Assembly (NCBI GenBank): GCA_951802425.1
Contig: OX637801.1
Location: 2,046,001 to 2,110,000 of the forward strand
Length of the DNA stretch: 64,000 bases
From: Clavaria fumosa
Lineage: Eukaryota; Basidiomycota; Agaricomycetes; Agaricales; Clavariaceae
Direction: 5' to 3'
Both the position numbers and the translations under genes were made by a program. A model generated the notes under the pieces. It ran no database searches. It had not been told where the DNA came from and was given only the letters and a program-made list of their open reading frames with translations. Positions 31,663-42,844 of the stretch are shown here, piece by piece. Within the stretch, counting starts at the first letter, position 1. The number at the start of each line of letters is the position of its first letter.

Positions 31663-34394
31663 TCAAACGTACTCGAGCCCGAGAAGTTTGCAGAAATATT
31701 CGAATTTGTACCGCGCGAGGGGTTTGGTTAGGATGTCGGCGAGATTCTTGTCCGTGGGTACGTACGACACTTGGATCTTATCATTCTCGACTGCCTCGCG
31801 CACGAAATGATAGCGGATATCGATGTGCTTGGTTCGAGCATGGAATTTATTGTCCCGGCATAGCACGATTGTTGACTGGTTATCGCATCTGAACGGAATC
31901 GGTACGTGCGGATCCCTCCCAATCTCGTCCAGGAAAGCCCTGAACCAACAGGCCTCCTTGGCCGCGTGTGCTGCCGCGATGTATTCGGCTTCGACGCTCG
32001 ATAGTGCGATGAGGGGCTGCCGCTTCGAACTCCACGTTACTGCGCCGCGTCCCATAACGAGGGCATACCCCGAAATGGAGTGCCGGTCTGGTTGCGATGC
32101 CCAGTCGGCATCGGCGTATGCTTCATAGGTCCCATTAGCGCCTCCTACGGTTAGCCAGAGGTTCCGTGACGTGTGAAGGTACTTTATTACTCGTTTGATG
32201 GCCTTCCAATGAACTTCGCCAGGGTTTTGGGTGAAACGTGCGAGTATTCCCACCGCAAATTGGACATCAGGCCTGCTGATCACCGCCGCCCATAGTACGC
32301 TCCCACACGCCTCCTGGTACGGAGCGTTGATCGCTTCTCTCGGGCATTGGTCCTTCGTGTACTGTGCGCTGGGCTCCATCGGCGTGTATGTCGGTGTCGC
32401 ATCGTCCAGTCTAAACCTTCTCGCAATGGTCTCGATATAGAGGCATTGGTTAATCGCTATCGTGCGTGCGGCACGGTTTCTTCGAATTTCAAAACCTAGG
32501 AGCCAGCTGATCTCGCCAGAGTCGGTAATTTCAAACCGTGCGCCGAATTCCGCCTTGAACATTTCCACGATGTCGAGTGAGCTCCCTGCAACTGTCATGT
32601 CATCTGTCGCAACTGGGACTACCATCACGTCCTTGCCCTGTTTTCTGATGAAGACTGATGCGTCGAGCCTGGATGCATGGAAGCCGAGATCAGTAAAGGC
32701 ATTTGTCATCTTCCGGTGCCATAGCCGTCCTGACTGTTTTAAACCGTATAGTCCTTTCATCAGCTTGCAGACTTTGTCCCCTTCGCCCTCTTTCAAAACT
32801 CCTTGTGGTGGCTCCATGTAAACTTCCTCGTCGATTTCTGCGTTGAGGTAAGCGCCTACCACGTCTATCTGGTGTACTTCCCAGTCTGACGTTGCTGCGT
32901 GTGCGAGGACGGTTCGGATGGAGGCCATCTTGGCCGCTGCTGCGAAGGTCTCTTCGTAGTTAATCCCTTTCGTCTGCCGGTGGCCTCCAGCGACTAGTCG
33001 GGCTTTGCGTTTTACGACCTCGCCGTTCGGTCCAAGTTTCTCCTTGAATATCGGGCGGCATGGTATGACGGGCTTGTCGGTGGGTCGATCGACAATGATC
33101 CAGGTGCGTCGTTGCTGTAACTGTTCGATTTCGTCTTTCCAGGCTTTCTCCCATTCGTGTGCATGTGAGTCTTTCATTGCTTCTGCGAGTGTTGCAGGCT
33201 CATTGCCCCCTATGGCAGCGAGGCATGAGAAATACTGAGGTTCGTTGTCAGTATTGTTATGGGCTGCATTTGCAACGTTACGATGTGCGTTTTCGTGTAG
33301 ATCACGGTAGTAGCCTGGCTTGGGACGTGGTCGAGGTGGGAGGTCTGGTGTTGTTTGACGAGTAGGGGGTAAGACTTCTTCATTTCTGATGTTATCGATG
33401 ATGTTGAAGTCGTCGTCGTTATCAGATGTGACGATGGGCGGTGTGTAGCGGTCGGTTAGGGCAGAGGGATTGTCGGAGGGTGTTTGGTGGGTGTTCTGAC
33501 TGTCTTTGCTACTCTCCCCCTCGGGCAGAACCTCATCTGGGAATGGAACTTCGTCAGGTGTGTGCGTTAGGTCAAAGACGACTTCTCGCTCGGGTTTGAC
33601 GACTCTCTTTTCAGGGAGATATATCCGATAGCCCTTGCTTTCGCTGTCGAAGCCGACGAAGAAACCTGGCTCCGCCCTGGCGTTAAGTTTGCCGGCGTCG
33701 ACTATCTTCACCCAGGCCTTTGTGCCGAATGGTAATACCTTACCCATGTCGGGCTTTTTATTATATCTAGCTTCATAAGGGGTCTTTCCATCGAGGGCAC
33801 GGTGGGGCGCGCGATTCTTTATCCATACGGCGTGATTGATCGCTTCGGCCCACAGGAACCTTGGTAGGTTTGCATCGAGTAGCATGGCGCGGGCTAGCTC
33901 GACCTGTGTCCTGTTCATGCGTTCGGCAACGCCTACCTGCTCGTGGGTGTCGTGAATGGTAAGTTCACGTTTTGTCCCTTTGCTGTCCAGGTGCTTATCA
34001 AACTTAGGATTCTTGTATTCGCCGCCTCTGTCTGATCGGAGGAATTTGATCTTGGCGTTGTCATGAGTCTCTATGCGCTTCTCAAAGGTTTCGTATGCTG
34101 ATTGGGCTTCGTCTTTGGTTGCTAGAAAAGCTACTTCGGTCCATCTGGTTGCATCGTCGATGAAGTCGATGGCGTAGCGCTTCTTCGCTATAGACATAAC
34201 GGCGGCTGGGCCCCACAGGTCAGTATGTACGCGTTCTCCAAACGTCTTAGCACGGTTCTGAGCCTGTGCTGGGAAGGGTTTACGATGCGGTTTGGCTTTA
34301 GCGCATGCTTCGCAGAAAACTTCTTTGGATGCTTCGTCAAGGTGAATGCCTTTGATATGTCCAGACTTGATTGCTGTTCTGACAGCGTCATAGG
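31663..34394 (-). pseudogene. copia-2 Pol: integrase, RT and RNase H (separated from Gag by a MITE)
   Basis: The frame is open from the MITE border (34394) to a stop at 31663. Integrase has FCEACAKAKPHRKPFP (zinc region), HTDLWGP, LRSDRGGEY and EQVGVAERMNRT. RT has VDVVGAYLNAEIDEEVYMEP, YGLKQSGRLWH and a TDDM active site. RNase H has YADADWASQPDRHSISGYA, SSVEAEYIAAAHAAKE and HIDIRYHFVREAVE. No internal stop was seen, so the MITE is the only evident break from the Gag-protease part. Confidence 0.88.
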
Positions 34395-34992
34395 TAGTGT
34401 TGCCGCAGCTAGACTAGTCACGAGCCAGCTAGACCAGCTGCAGCTCGTGACTACTCTAGCTGGTCTCAATTTGTCTTAGCTGTAGTCATAGCTGCAGCTG
34501 GTGAGTTTAGCTGACTATAGTCATGGCTTAGCTGCCAACTCTTATATTATAATTATGTGTTCATTCTCACTGTAATGCCCTGGTGGTCATGACACTGTGG
34601 TACTGCCACTTTGACTAATAATGCAATGCCACTACTATCACCAGTTACAACCACTGTCACTGTCAGTTTATAAGCTGGTTCATATGCAACAAGTCCAAGA
34701 ATGATAAAGTCAGCACAGCAGGGATAAAAAGGTGAGTTACAACATGGCTAACAAGATAATAGAGCATTTAACAGTGAAATATTTGAAAGATAAAGTGCTA
34801 TTCTCAACTTATTTCCTTGAAACTTTACATCAAACCTAGCCATAGCTTAGCTGCAGCTATCAGCTATAGAAATATCAATAGCCATAGTCATAGCTGCTTT
34901 GTAGCCATAGCTGATTGCCAGCTAGGCTACAGCTACAATCAGCTAAGGCTATGGCTATTAGTCAGCTACTAGTCATAGCTGTGGCAACACTA
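34395..34992. mobile_element. hAT-type MITE (598 bp) inside copia-2
   Basis: Ends are TAGTGTTGCCGCAGCTAG (left) and the inverted TAGTGTTGCCACAGCTAT (right). They are flanked by the 8-bp duplication GTCATAGG (34387-34394 and 34993-35000). The interior is rich in AGCTGCAGCT and TAGCTGATAG motifs and encodes nothing. It inserted in the codons just after RILGHISYD of copia-2. Confidence 0.88.
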
Positions 34993-36429
34993 GTCATAGG
35001 AGATGTGACCTAGGATTCGGTGGGCTTCATAGAGTGTCACCCTTTTGGTCGTAGCATTTGCATGGTAGTTTTTAGCTTTGACTATCCGGTATAGGCTCCC
35101 TACCAAGGGGATTTTGCCTATAATGTTTCGTTTAGGTGTGATTACGGTGCAAATCCCATCTCCAAAGTCTGCATGGAAGCCGGCGCGGTCCATCTGCGGT
35201 ACGGATATTAGGGTGAATGCTAAATCCGGTGAGTATCGCACATCCTTCAATGTGACTTGTGTTGTCGTGTTGCCATTTGGGAGATTGACTGTGATGTCCC
35301 CTTTTCCAGTGGCATAGAAGGTGCGTCCATCTGCGGCTATCACTGGGCGAGGGGGCGTTGTGACGAAGTTTTTGAAGTTCTCGCGATGCGGGCAGAAGTG
35401 TACGTCAGCACCGCTATCGAGTATCGCTTCAACTTCCAGTTTTGCGTTCTTATCGTCGATCATGTCCGCATAGTCTGATGTGCATTTGAAGGAGTAAGAT
35501 GCATCCTCTTGTTTATCTGAAGAGGTGGCAGTATTCGCTGAACTTTTCTTGCCACTCTTTCGCCACCAGGCTGGGTATTGACCCTCTTTTCCACCACCCT
35601 TTTTGAAGCAGTCGGCTTTGATGTGGCCGGACTTGTCACAGTTGTCGCACTTTGTGTCGGTGTGTGATTTTTGTTTCTTCTTGGGGTCTTGTTTATTTCC
35701 TTTTGTGTAGAGGGCCGTGTCTCCTTGGTTACCAGAGTGCTCGGCTATGGTTCGGTGTGTGGCTTCTTCGAGAATGATGCGCGTGAGTTCGGTAGGTTCG
35801 ATCTTGTTCTTGTTGACGGATGCAGAGTGCACTATAGAGGATAGTAGTAGTCGGTAGCTTGGTGGTAGGGACCCTAGTATCATGGTGCTGAATTCGTCGT
35901 CCGAGACCAGGGATCCCATTCCTGCGAGTTCATCTCGTAGGCGGACCATTTGCTCGAGATGTTGCTTGACATCTCCTTCCTCAGGGCAGCTTAGGTGTTG
36001 TAGGCGGCGTTTAATGTCTAGTAAGTGCATTGTCGATTTCGACGTCGCATCGCTCCTGACAGTGTCCCACATCTCCTTAGCAGTTTTTCCTTTTAGTAGG
36101 GAAGCCAGACGGGGTGATACTGTCGATTGGATAACGTGGCGAGCTGTGTACTCCTTTTGATCGAATTCATCTATCTTCCTTTCTCTTGCTTCGATCTCAT
36201 CCTCAGTAGCCTTGGTGCCTGTAGAGGTAATTGGGACACCTTCTCTGAGGTCGAGATCTTTTGGTCGTCTAGCGGTACCTTCGATATGGCGTATAAGCCC
36301 TCGGGACCCCATGGCTGTTCGGGTTCGATCTTCGTATTCAACCCAATTCGAGCCATCGTCGGATAGTTTAGGTATGGTAAGTGGGGAGCTGGTGGGGGCG
36401 GCCATATCGAGCGTAGTACCGGGTCTCAT
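34993..36429 (-). pseudogene. copia-2 Gag and protease
   Basis: Starts MRPGTTLDMAAPTSS with the ATG inside the primer-binding site, like copia-1. The knuckle is CDNCDKSGHIKADC. The protease has AILDSGADVHFCP and retains the block TLKDVRYSPDLAFTLISVPQ, which copia-1 lacks. The frame runs to RILGHISYD, where the MITE interrupts it. Confidence 0.88.
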
Positions 36430-36433
36430 AATC
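36422..36433 (-). promoter_or_regulatory. copia-2 primer-binding site
   Basis: Read on the minus strand, GATTATGAGACCC follows the 5' LTR. ATTATGAGACCC is complementary to GGGUCUCAUAAU, as expected of an elongator tRNA-Met anticodon arm, and extends the match seen in copia-1. Confidence 0.5.
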
Positions 36434-36702
36434 TATAGAGAATTCTCCCTACGACCGTCCTTAGAGACTAAAAAGTGAAGTGTATCTCAGTATTATTCAA
36501 TACTGGAGGGTTAGACAATCCAGGTACCTAAAAAGTGAAGTGTCTAGTAGTTGCATGTAATAAGCGACATAAAAGAGAGTATGAAAAAGGAGCTAACACT
36601 CACATCTCAGTATTATTCAATACTGAGAAGTGTAGTGGCATGACGCACTACGGTAAAAGTCTAAATGAAACTCCGACCTATTCTTGTACCGAATATGCAA
36701 CA
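36434..36702 (-). repeat. copia-2 5' LTR
   Basis: It differs from the 3' LTR at 36552, 36640 and 36647, each a CpG transition. Confidence 0.9.
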
Positions 36703-37082
36703 GTCTTTGCCAGATCAAAAAAGGGGCCAAATTAATGTGGAAGCCATCGAGCGGCTGATAGATATGCACGCTGGCCTTCCCCAGCATCACTAGAAACGAG
36801 TCTGTCATAGCCGGTATAAAATAGAGGGTTATATGCTCACTCTCCTTTCCTGCGCTTCTTCATCAACTTCCTGACTTCTTCTTGTGCTGCTCATTTCCTG
36901 TCAGCAATGGTGTCATTGTCCTCATTGTCGCCATCCTTCTCAGTATAATTTGACGGTCCTGGGGATGAGGGAGGTGGGCTTGGAGGGATTGGAGCGCTAC
37001 GTCGGGGGGTGTTCGTTGCTGGTGTCCTGCCTCCTTGACCCCTGAGAGCTGAACGTGCATTACGAGCAAATGGATTTGACAT

Positions 37083-37250
37083 AGGGTGACGATGGGAGAA
37101 GAAAGCATGTCTGACTGAGGAAACTGAGGAAGGCCTGAGGAAGGCGTGTCACTTGCTCGCGATACAAGCATGTGACCAGACGCGCCTGGTCACATGGTCT
37201 GCCCACGGCACGCGCGCACACCTGCCAAGTGGTGAAGACAAGACGCAACT
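37083..37250. promoter_or_regulatory. Divergent intergenic region with a GACGCG palindrome
   Basis: Only about 170 bp separate the DUF6698-like and Plavaka-like starts. It contains CATGTGACCAG, then ACGCGC, then CTGGTCACATG (37169-37196), an 11-bp-arm palindrome, and further CACGCGCG. The core resembles the palindromes at 22735-22797. A shared promoter is likely. Confidence 0.4.
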
Positions 37251-40200
37251 ATGGGTACTTGTGCGCATTGCTCAAAGGTTCTCAAAAACCACTCAGCCGC
37301 TATCAAGAATCACCTGCTCCACTGTTGAAATTATAAACCCCCCAAATATCTTGGCCCCCGCATCAAGCCTGTTTAAAAGCGGAACCCCGTTGCTCAGGCT
37401 GTCGCTCCCAGAAATCTGGAATCAGACCTACCTGATGTGCGTACCTACCAGTAGCTACATTATGCGCCAGCAAATTACAACATTGACTTCAACCCAGGTT
37501 GATTTCCCAATGGATATTGGGCCTGGGGACAGCACAATCGCAGCGCCTGCCCCCGCTACCCCAGAGCCGCTCGGATTCGTTGATCAGCCAATGCCAGAAG
37601 ACCCTTCCATTACAGTCCGCCATCCAACTCGTCAACGCCGGTTGCCCAAAGCCTTCGAGAATATGGTACCAAGCCGACTCATCACCATGTTACAGCAATA
37701 TTCTCGAGCGAGTACTCCCCCTGTCGAATATTCGCATGCTCCTTCTCTAGAAGCTACTCCAGACTTGGACCCCCCCCATCCCCATAGTTCAATTCTACAC
37801 CAAACTGAACCAAATGAGTTTGGACTGTATCGAATATACAAGCAATTTCCATTGCGCGATCCGGAGGATTACCACACACTCGACGACATGTCCGATGCTC
37901 CGAACTTCCTCCGAGAACCACCTGCCAACACGAGGGAGCCGTCTGATGCACTGGGACCGACATCCACCACTCGCGAATGGTTCTCGCCATTCAAGAGCCC
38001 ATCGATGTCCAGGTTGATCGGTTGGTTCTATAAAGGTGGCAGGAAGATGCTAGCTGATCTAAACGACCTTGTACACAATGTTCTCCTTGCCAAGGACTTT
38101 AATCTGGACGAGATACCACAAAATTTCGACGCATCTCGCGAGGTCAAGCTATTGGACGAGCCAGCCGCAGACAGCTGGAAGGAAACCACTGTGAAACTCA
38201 AGCTTCCACCTCCCTCTTCGCCATGTCTAGAGAAGGACGCACCTGAACTCGATGTTCCAGTTCTTCATCGGGACATTCTACAGGTCGTCGTCTCAGCTTA
38301 CCAAAGTCCGGCAGCGCAGGACTACCACTGGAAGGGCTTCAAATTGATTTGGAAACCGGATGAGGAGAATGACGCTATGCAGGTTTACGGTGAAGTGTAC
38401 ACGTCAGAGGCATTTCTGGAAATGGAGGACGAAATTCAGCCCCTTCGCCCTCCCGAATGCAATTTGGAGGCCTCCGTCGCACCGATCCTGTTATATACTG
38501 ATGCAACTAAGCTAGTGAGCTTTGGTTCGGCATCTCTGTGGCCAGGGTACCTCTGGATCGGCGTGCTCTCAAAGTACTTGAACTCAAAACCATCTCTGTT
38601 CCATGCTCATCACTTCGCCTATCTCCCTTCAGTACATCACTCTTTAATAATACATCGTCTGCCAACCAACATTTGCGTAGCTTCCAGATATTACTCAAGA
38701 TGCCTACTATACACATTTTGGTGTGCCGGCCTCGAAAGAAATCCTCACATTCCTCAAACGCGACCTTATGCAAGCCATCTGGTTGCTTTTACTGAATGCT
38801 GACTTTATATGTGCGTACAAGGAGGGAATCGTAGTTTTATGCGGGGATGGGAAGAAACGACGGATATTTCCTCGCTTCTTCACATATTCTGCAGATTACC
38901 CAGAGCAGTATGTTCTATCTTCTAATGTCTCTCACATCCGCTGACACTTCTCAGGATCTTGATTACTGGAATCAAATTTCTCGCTGAATACATATGTCCC
39001 ATCTGTTTCATGCTTAAGAAGTTTGTTTACCGCTTGGGAATGATATCAAGTGCGAAGATGTCCCTCAAGTTTCGGATTGACAATGACAGCATACGCTATA
39101 TGGTCGACCGTGCTCATAAATTGATCTTCGAGAAGTGTGTCTCTCCAAGTGCAAAACGGATAGGTGAGATCTTATCATGCAGTTCCCTAACTCCTGTCAG
39201 GGTAAGTGTTGGAACTATGACTGGATTTGTGCTGACTACTGGCAGAATGCATTCTCAACTGCACTCCGGGCCCTCGGATTCAATTTCTACTCTATGATGA
39301 CTGTCGATCCACTCCATGAATTTGAGTTGGGCATTTTCAAGGAGGTCCTTGTCTGGCTAATACGGATTGCCTACAAGTTCGGGGCTGATAGGGTCCAACG
39401 CTTGAACAAGCAGTAAGCCCTTCACTCCGGACACAAAAATACAATTTACGCAAGTATAGATTCCGGTGCGTGCCGACCTTCGGACGCAACACCATCCGTC
39501 GCTTCAAGGATGACATATCTGCAATGAAAGGGCTTGCTGCGCGAGACTATGAGGATATACTACAAGTAAGCTCTGGTTCCATCCCCTACATCATATTCTG
39601 ACTACACCGCAGTGTGCAATTCCTTGCTTCGAAGGACTCTTCCCTGCACAATTCAACAGCATTGCCATCGACTTGCTCTTTGATTTGGCGACATTTCATG
39701 CGTTGGCAAAGCTCCGGATTCACCACGATCTATCCCTACGGATGCTCTCTGCGGCAACACAACGTCTAGGACACTCGCTTCGCAAATTCAAGCGTCACAT
39801 GTGCGACAAACCTGATCTTGGGTACACACCTGAAGAACTTGCCAAACGCGCTCGCCGGCATGCCAAAGAAGATGAAAGGAGGGCCAAGAAGGGCCTACCT
39901 CCGGTTCGGCGGCACGTACAGAATGGCCCCAAGCCGTTTAGTCTGTCAACTTCAAAAATTCACAAGCTGGCTCACTATGAGCACATGATTCGTTGATTTG
40001 GAACTACTGATGTATACACAACACAGAATGTAAGTCTTCCTTGCTTTTCGTGTTCTTTTGTCTGACAAATGTAAGGGAGAGATGGTTCATCGTGGTGCCA
40101 AGCAGGGTTACCAAAGGACGAGCAAGACTGACGGTTTTGAGGTCCAGATTGCCAAGCATGAGCGCCGCCAAGAGCGCCTGCGATCTCAATCAAACTCTGT

Positions 40201-41316
40201 GCGAGAGAAATTGCCGTTGGGCTCACCAGAAGAACCGTATCAAATGTCGAAGTCTCGGGATCGAGCAATTGACATTGGCAGGTTTCTCCATGACCACCAT
40301 GCCGATCCAGCAGTCAAGGTAAGCCCACTGTGCCCTGGCTGCGATCATTAGTGAAACGGTTGCCTCCAAGAACTTCCAAACCCTTCTTGCAGAATACTTT
40401 CTCTCATGCGTTCTCAGCGACACCTCTGACAGAGAATTCAGTGATGAAGATTGATGATCTATCCTAATTCGCAACAACCGCATCTTTCACCATCAAGTAC
40501 TTCGCATCAACTATACTACATATGACGTCCGGCGCAACCAAGACTCTATTAACATCAGGACACAGTCAGATGTGATGGTCCTGGCCCATGACGAGACAGA
40601 CAGCCATCCGTACTGGTATGCACGGGTTATTGGAATTTTTCATGCAATGGTACGACGATCTGGCTTTGGTAAGGAGTGGGAGAAGAAAGATTTTCTCTGG
40701 GTTCGCTGGTATGGATTAGATCCTTCTCACCAGTTTGGATTCAGAGCAAAGCGCCTCCCCCGGATTGGATTTCTCGGCACAGACGACAACGCATTTGGCT
40801 TCATTAGCCCCACCCGTATTATTCGTGCAGTGCACCTTATACCTGCGTTTCAACTTGGACTCACTTCCGAGCTTCTCCCAGCCTCAATTGCTCGAAGGGA
40901 GGATGAAGGCGATAAGGATTACTACAGGTACTATGTCAACATGTAAGTACTTTTTGTAGTTCGGTGACTGCTTGTATTTCCTTCACTAACAATCCTCCAG
41001 TTTTGCAGATAGGGATATCTTTATTCGGTTCTGTGGGGTTGGAATTGGCCACAAAGCCACTCGTGCCGCAACTAGACATCTCGAATCAGAGATGCGAGAA
41101 CACCTCGAATTAGACAGCACGAGCAATGGTGAGGCGATGGAAAATGAGGAAGAGGGGGGTGAGCCTGACCCAGAAGAGGGGGACGAGGATGACGAGGAAG
41201 TTAATGATGATGAAGGGCATGAAAGCAGTGGGGATGAGAATGACGAGGATGGGTTGGATGAGAGGGAGGAGGATGGGCTGGATGAGGAAGATGCACTCGG
41301 GTATGGAGTTTTGTAA
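37251..41316 (+). pseudogene. Plavaka-like transposase, second type, multi-exon with a stop
   Basis: The likely start at 37251 (MGTCAHCSKVLKNHSAAIKN) gives a C2HC finger, but TGA and TAA codons or an unrecognised intron follow. From 37497 a long exon has LIGWFYKGGRKMLADLNDLV, YTDATKLVSFGSASLWPGYL and HAHHFAYLPS. Next come CGDGKKRRIFPRFFTYSADY (38723-38910), FNFYSMMTVDPLHEFELGIF (39240-39415), FKDDISAMKGLAARDYEDIL (39470-39567) and FEGLFPAQFNSIAIDLLFDL, ending MIR with a TGA at 39994 in place of an expected Arg (CGA) before FGTTD. The rest is intact: TQSDVMVLAHDET and FLWVRWYGLDP (40500-40943), FIRFCGVGIGHKATRAATRH (41003 on) and an acidic tail to 41316. Introns are short GT-AG. The protein class is the DDE-type Plavaka transposase, by motif memory. 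Confidence 0.72.
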
Positions 41317-41329
41317 TACTAGTATTTCC

Positions 41330-41784
41330 AATGGGATGAGAACTCACCCAAATGGTGATGCGACTCAAGCAACTGGCCAGGGGTGCCTTGGTTCACGGTA
41401 GGTCTACCTGGTTCAATAAATCCTACAAGATCTCACTTCAGACCTGCTTGTACCTAGCTAGTATCCATATATCTAAACCTTGTTCTATAAATTCTGCCCA
41501 GCAGTCCGAGATCTGACTTCAGACCTGCTTGTGCCTACCCAGCATATTTAGATCTAATTAAGACCTAGCTAGCTGAGCAGGTCTGGCCTCAGACCTGACC
41601 TTCTCTACTTCGTTCTACTAGAGCGGCCTAGCAGCATTAGACCTCGCTGCATACCTAAATAATATTTGTAGGCACTCTAGATCTATTGAATTTTGGTAGG
41701 TTTGCCTCTAGATATGGCTAGATATGGCTTTCCTAGCTAGGACGACCTAGATCTACCTGTTCTCACGGGATCTGGTAGTCCCAC
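41330..41784. repeat. CTAGATCT/AGACCTGCTTG-rich subterminal region (right end)
   Basis: A non-coding stretch full of AGACCTGCTTGT, CCTAGCTAG and TAGATCTA. It mirrors 29210-29660 in composition and ends at the inverted CATCAGCAAAA motif (41785-41795). Confidence 0.5.
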
Positions 41785-42403
41785 TTTTGCTGATGCCGCC
41801 CACCATACCGAAGGCAGCCTCTTTGCGTTGCCATGAACTTTGCTTCAGACTCGGGATTTGTACTGGTATGAACCTGTGTTGAAGGTAAATAGGGAGCCAT
41901 CCCGCAAGGCTAGGGTGGAGGAGGCGAACGTTGTTCAAGTTGAAGGTATTATGCGCAGGCCATCATGATGAGCAAAGGGGACTCCAGGCGGCGCCAAGCA
42001 GCGCTGGAGTATGGACCAAAGTGACTGAGTCAAAACCAGTATGTACCAAAGTGGCTGAGTCAAAACCAGTATATGCCAAGCAACACTGAGTTGAAACAAA
42101 GTATATACTGAAACAGCTAAAGTAAAAACCATTCCCATACCCCTGCTATCGAGGTCTATACTTACACTCACGAGGATTTAACCAGTTTCATTGGTAAAGC
42201 GGTAAGGGGGCGTTAAACCTTGGCAACAGTTTTCCTGATGTTGTTTCTGACTTGTTCTGACTTTTTCTGACCTGTTGTCTTGAATGTCTTATTTCTAGTT
42301 TTTATTCTGGTTTATTTCAGTAATAAGTCCTAATGAGGATATGTCAATGGGGCTGGGGTAGTGGCAAGTAGTGTTGCCAATGGCTTGAGCCAATTTCATT
42401 TTT

Positions 42404-42844
42404 CATCAGCAAAACAGCTCAGCTAAGTTGTCGGTATAGAGAGGTATGGACCAGTATGTAACACCCCAAGACAACCTGGGGTGTTAGTCATCAGGAAATT
42501 GTACAAAAACTTTTCAACTCTTTTACTTTCTCAAGTAAAAAAGCCAAAAAGTGAATAAGTTTCCTTTGTAACAACCACTCATGCTCTGGATTTTTTAAGC
42601 CTTTCCCCACTTTTTCAACTTTTTTCAACTTTTTTACTTTTTTGAAACCTGACTAACAATGACTTTTGACCAAATCTAGGTCACTTTTGAACTTTGAGCC
42701 TTTTTTAGCTTTTTGAACTTGTGCGAGCTTGCACGAGCTTGTGCAAGCTCGCACAAGTTCAAAAATGTTTTGCTCAGGTTTCCTGATGTGCATACCAGTC
42801 CATACTGGTCCATACTTACATTTAGCCAAGCTGTTTTGCTGATG
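42404..42844. mobile_element. MITE with CATCAGCAAAACAGCT ends (441 bp)
   Basis: The left end CATCAGCAAAACAGCTCAGC and the right end (inverted, CATCAGCAAAACAGCTTGGC) match at 18 of 20 positions. Similarity continues inward to GGTATGGACCAGTATG. TTT borders both sides, a possible 3-bp target duplication. It encodes nothing. Related single ends occur at 43387-43397 and 43797-43807. Confidence 0.6.
42710..42765. repeat. Perfect 25-bp inverted repeat with 6-nt loop
   Basis: Arms start TTTTTGAACTTGTGCGAGCT and are separated by GAGCTT. It would form a strong hairpin within the MITE, whose flanks are rich in TTTTCAACTTTTTT. Confidence 0.85.

Larger units (their letters stand above)
31387..36702 (-). 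mobile_element. Ty1/copia retrotransposon, copia-2
   Basis: LTRs of 269 bp (31387-31655 and 36434-36702) are flanked by the 5-bp duplication GTCTT (31382-31386 and 36703-36707). In element orientation the LTR runs TGTTGC...CTCTATA. The purine run GAGGGGGAG precedes the 3' LTR. The LTRs differ at three sites only, all CpG in the left copy and TpG or CpA in the right copy. The element sits in an exon of the DUF6698-like gene and is itself cut by a 598-bp MITE. Confidence 0.92.
30107..37082 (-). pseudogene. DUF6698-like gene, split by copia-2
   Basis: Exons on the minus strand: MSNPFARNARSALRGQGGRT (to about 36850); AYLSAARWLPH and FGPFFDLAK (36708-36810); then, after copia-2, INFGLMHYEVWEVDDEYR (31328-31381); QRDKIIAQYEQLMKLVPNFR (31137-31282); MNSKFTSSRSDDSTAVKNKI (30880-31088); FCYDDTAHVFDEDYPSDYDP and GLMRGFVLIR (30673-30832); TVTPASIAYTAVQ (30511-30627); ARFALSSASKWSVEDGAFNY and FWNK (30315-30457); and a basic tail (30107-30269). 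Introns are GT-AG and frame-compatible. Lesions are a TGA (36891-36893), a TAA (36732-36734) and the 5.3-kb copia-2 insertion inside an exon. DUF6698 proteins are common in agaricomycetes; their function is unknown. Confidence 0.72.
29193..41795. mobile_element. Proposed Plavaka/DUF6698 composite transposon with CATCAGCAAAA ends
   Basis: The left end is CATCAGCAAAAGGGGGCCCC (29193 on). The right end, read from the other strand at 41796, is GCATCAGCAAAAGTGGGACT. Identity is 13 bp before the ends diverge. Inside each end are stretches rich in CTAGATCT and AGACCTAG. The interior holds a divergent pair, a DUF6698-like gene (-) and a Plavaka-like transposase (+), plus the later copia-2. Without copia-2 the unit is about 7.3 kb. 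No convincing target duplication was found, so the boundaries are provisional. Confidence 0.5.

Noticed and set aside
37153..38802. The full 549-aa ORF from the ATG at 37153
   Set aside because: Residues before about 37497 show no family sense in this frame, while the frame from 37251 gives a zinc finger. The first part of this ORF is probably intron or another frame.
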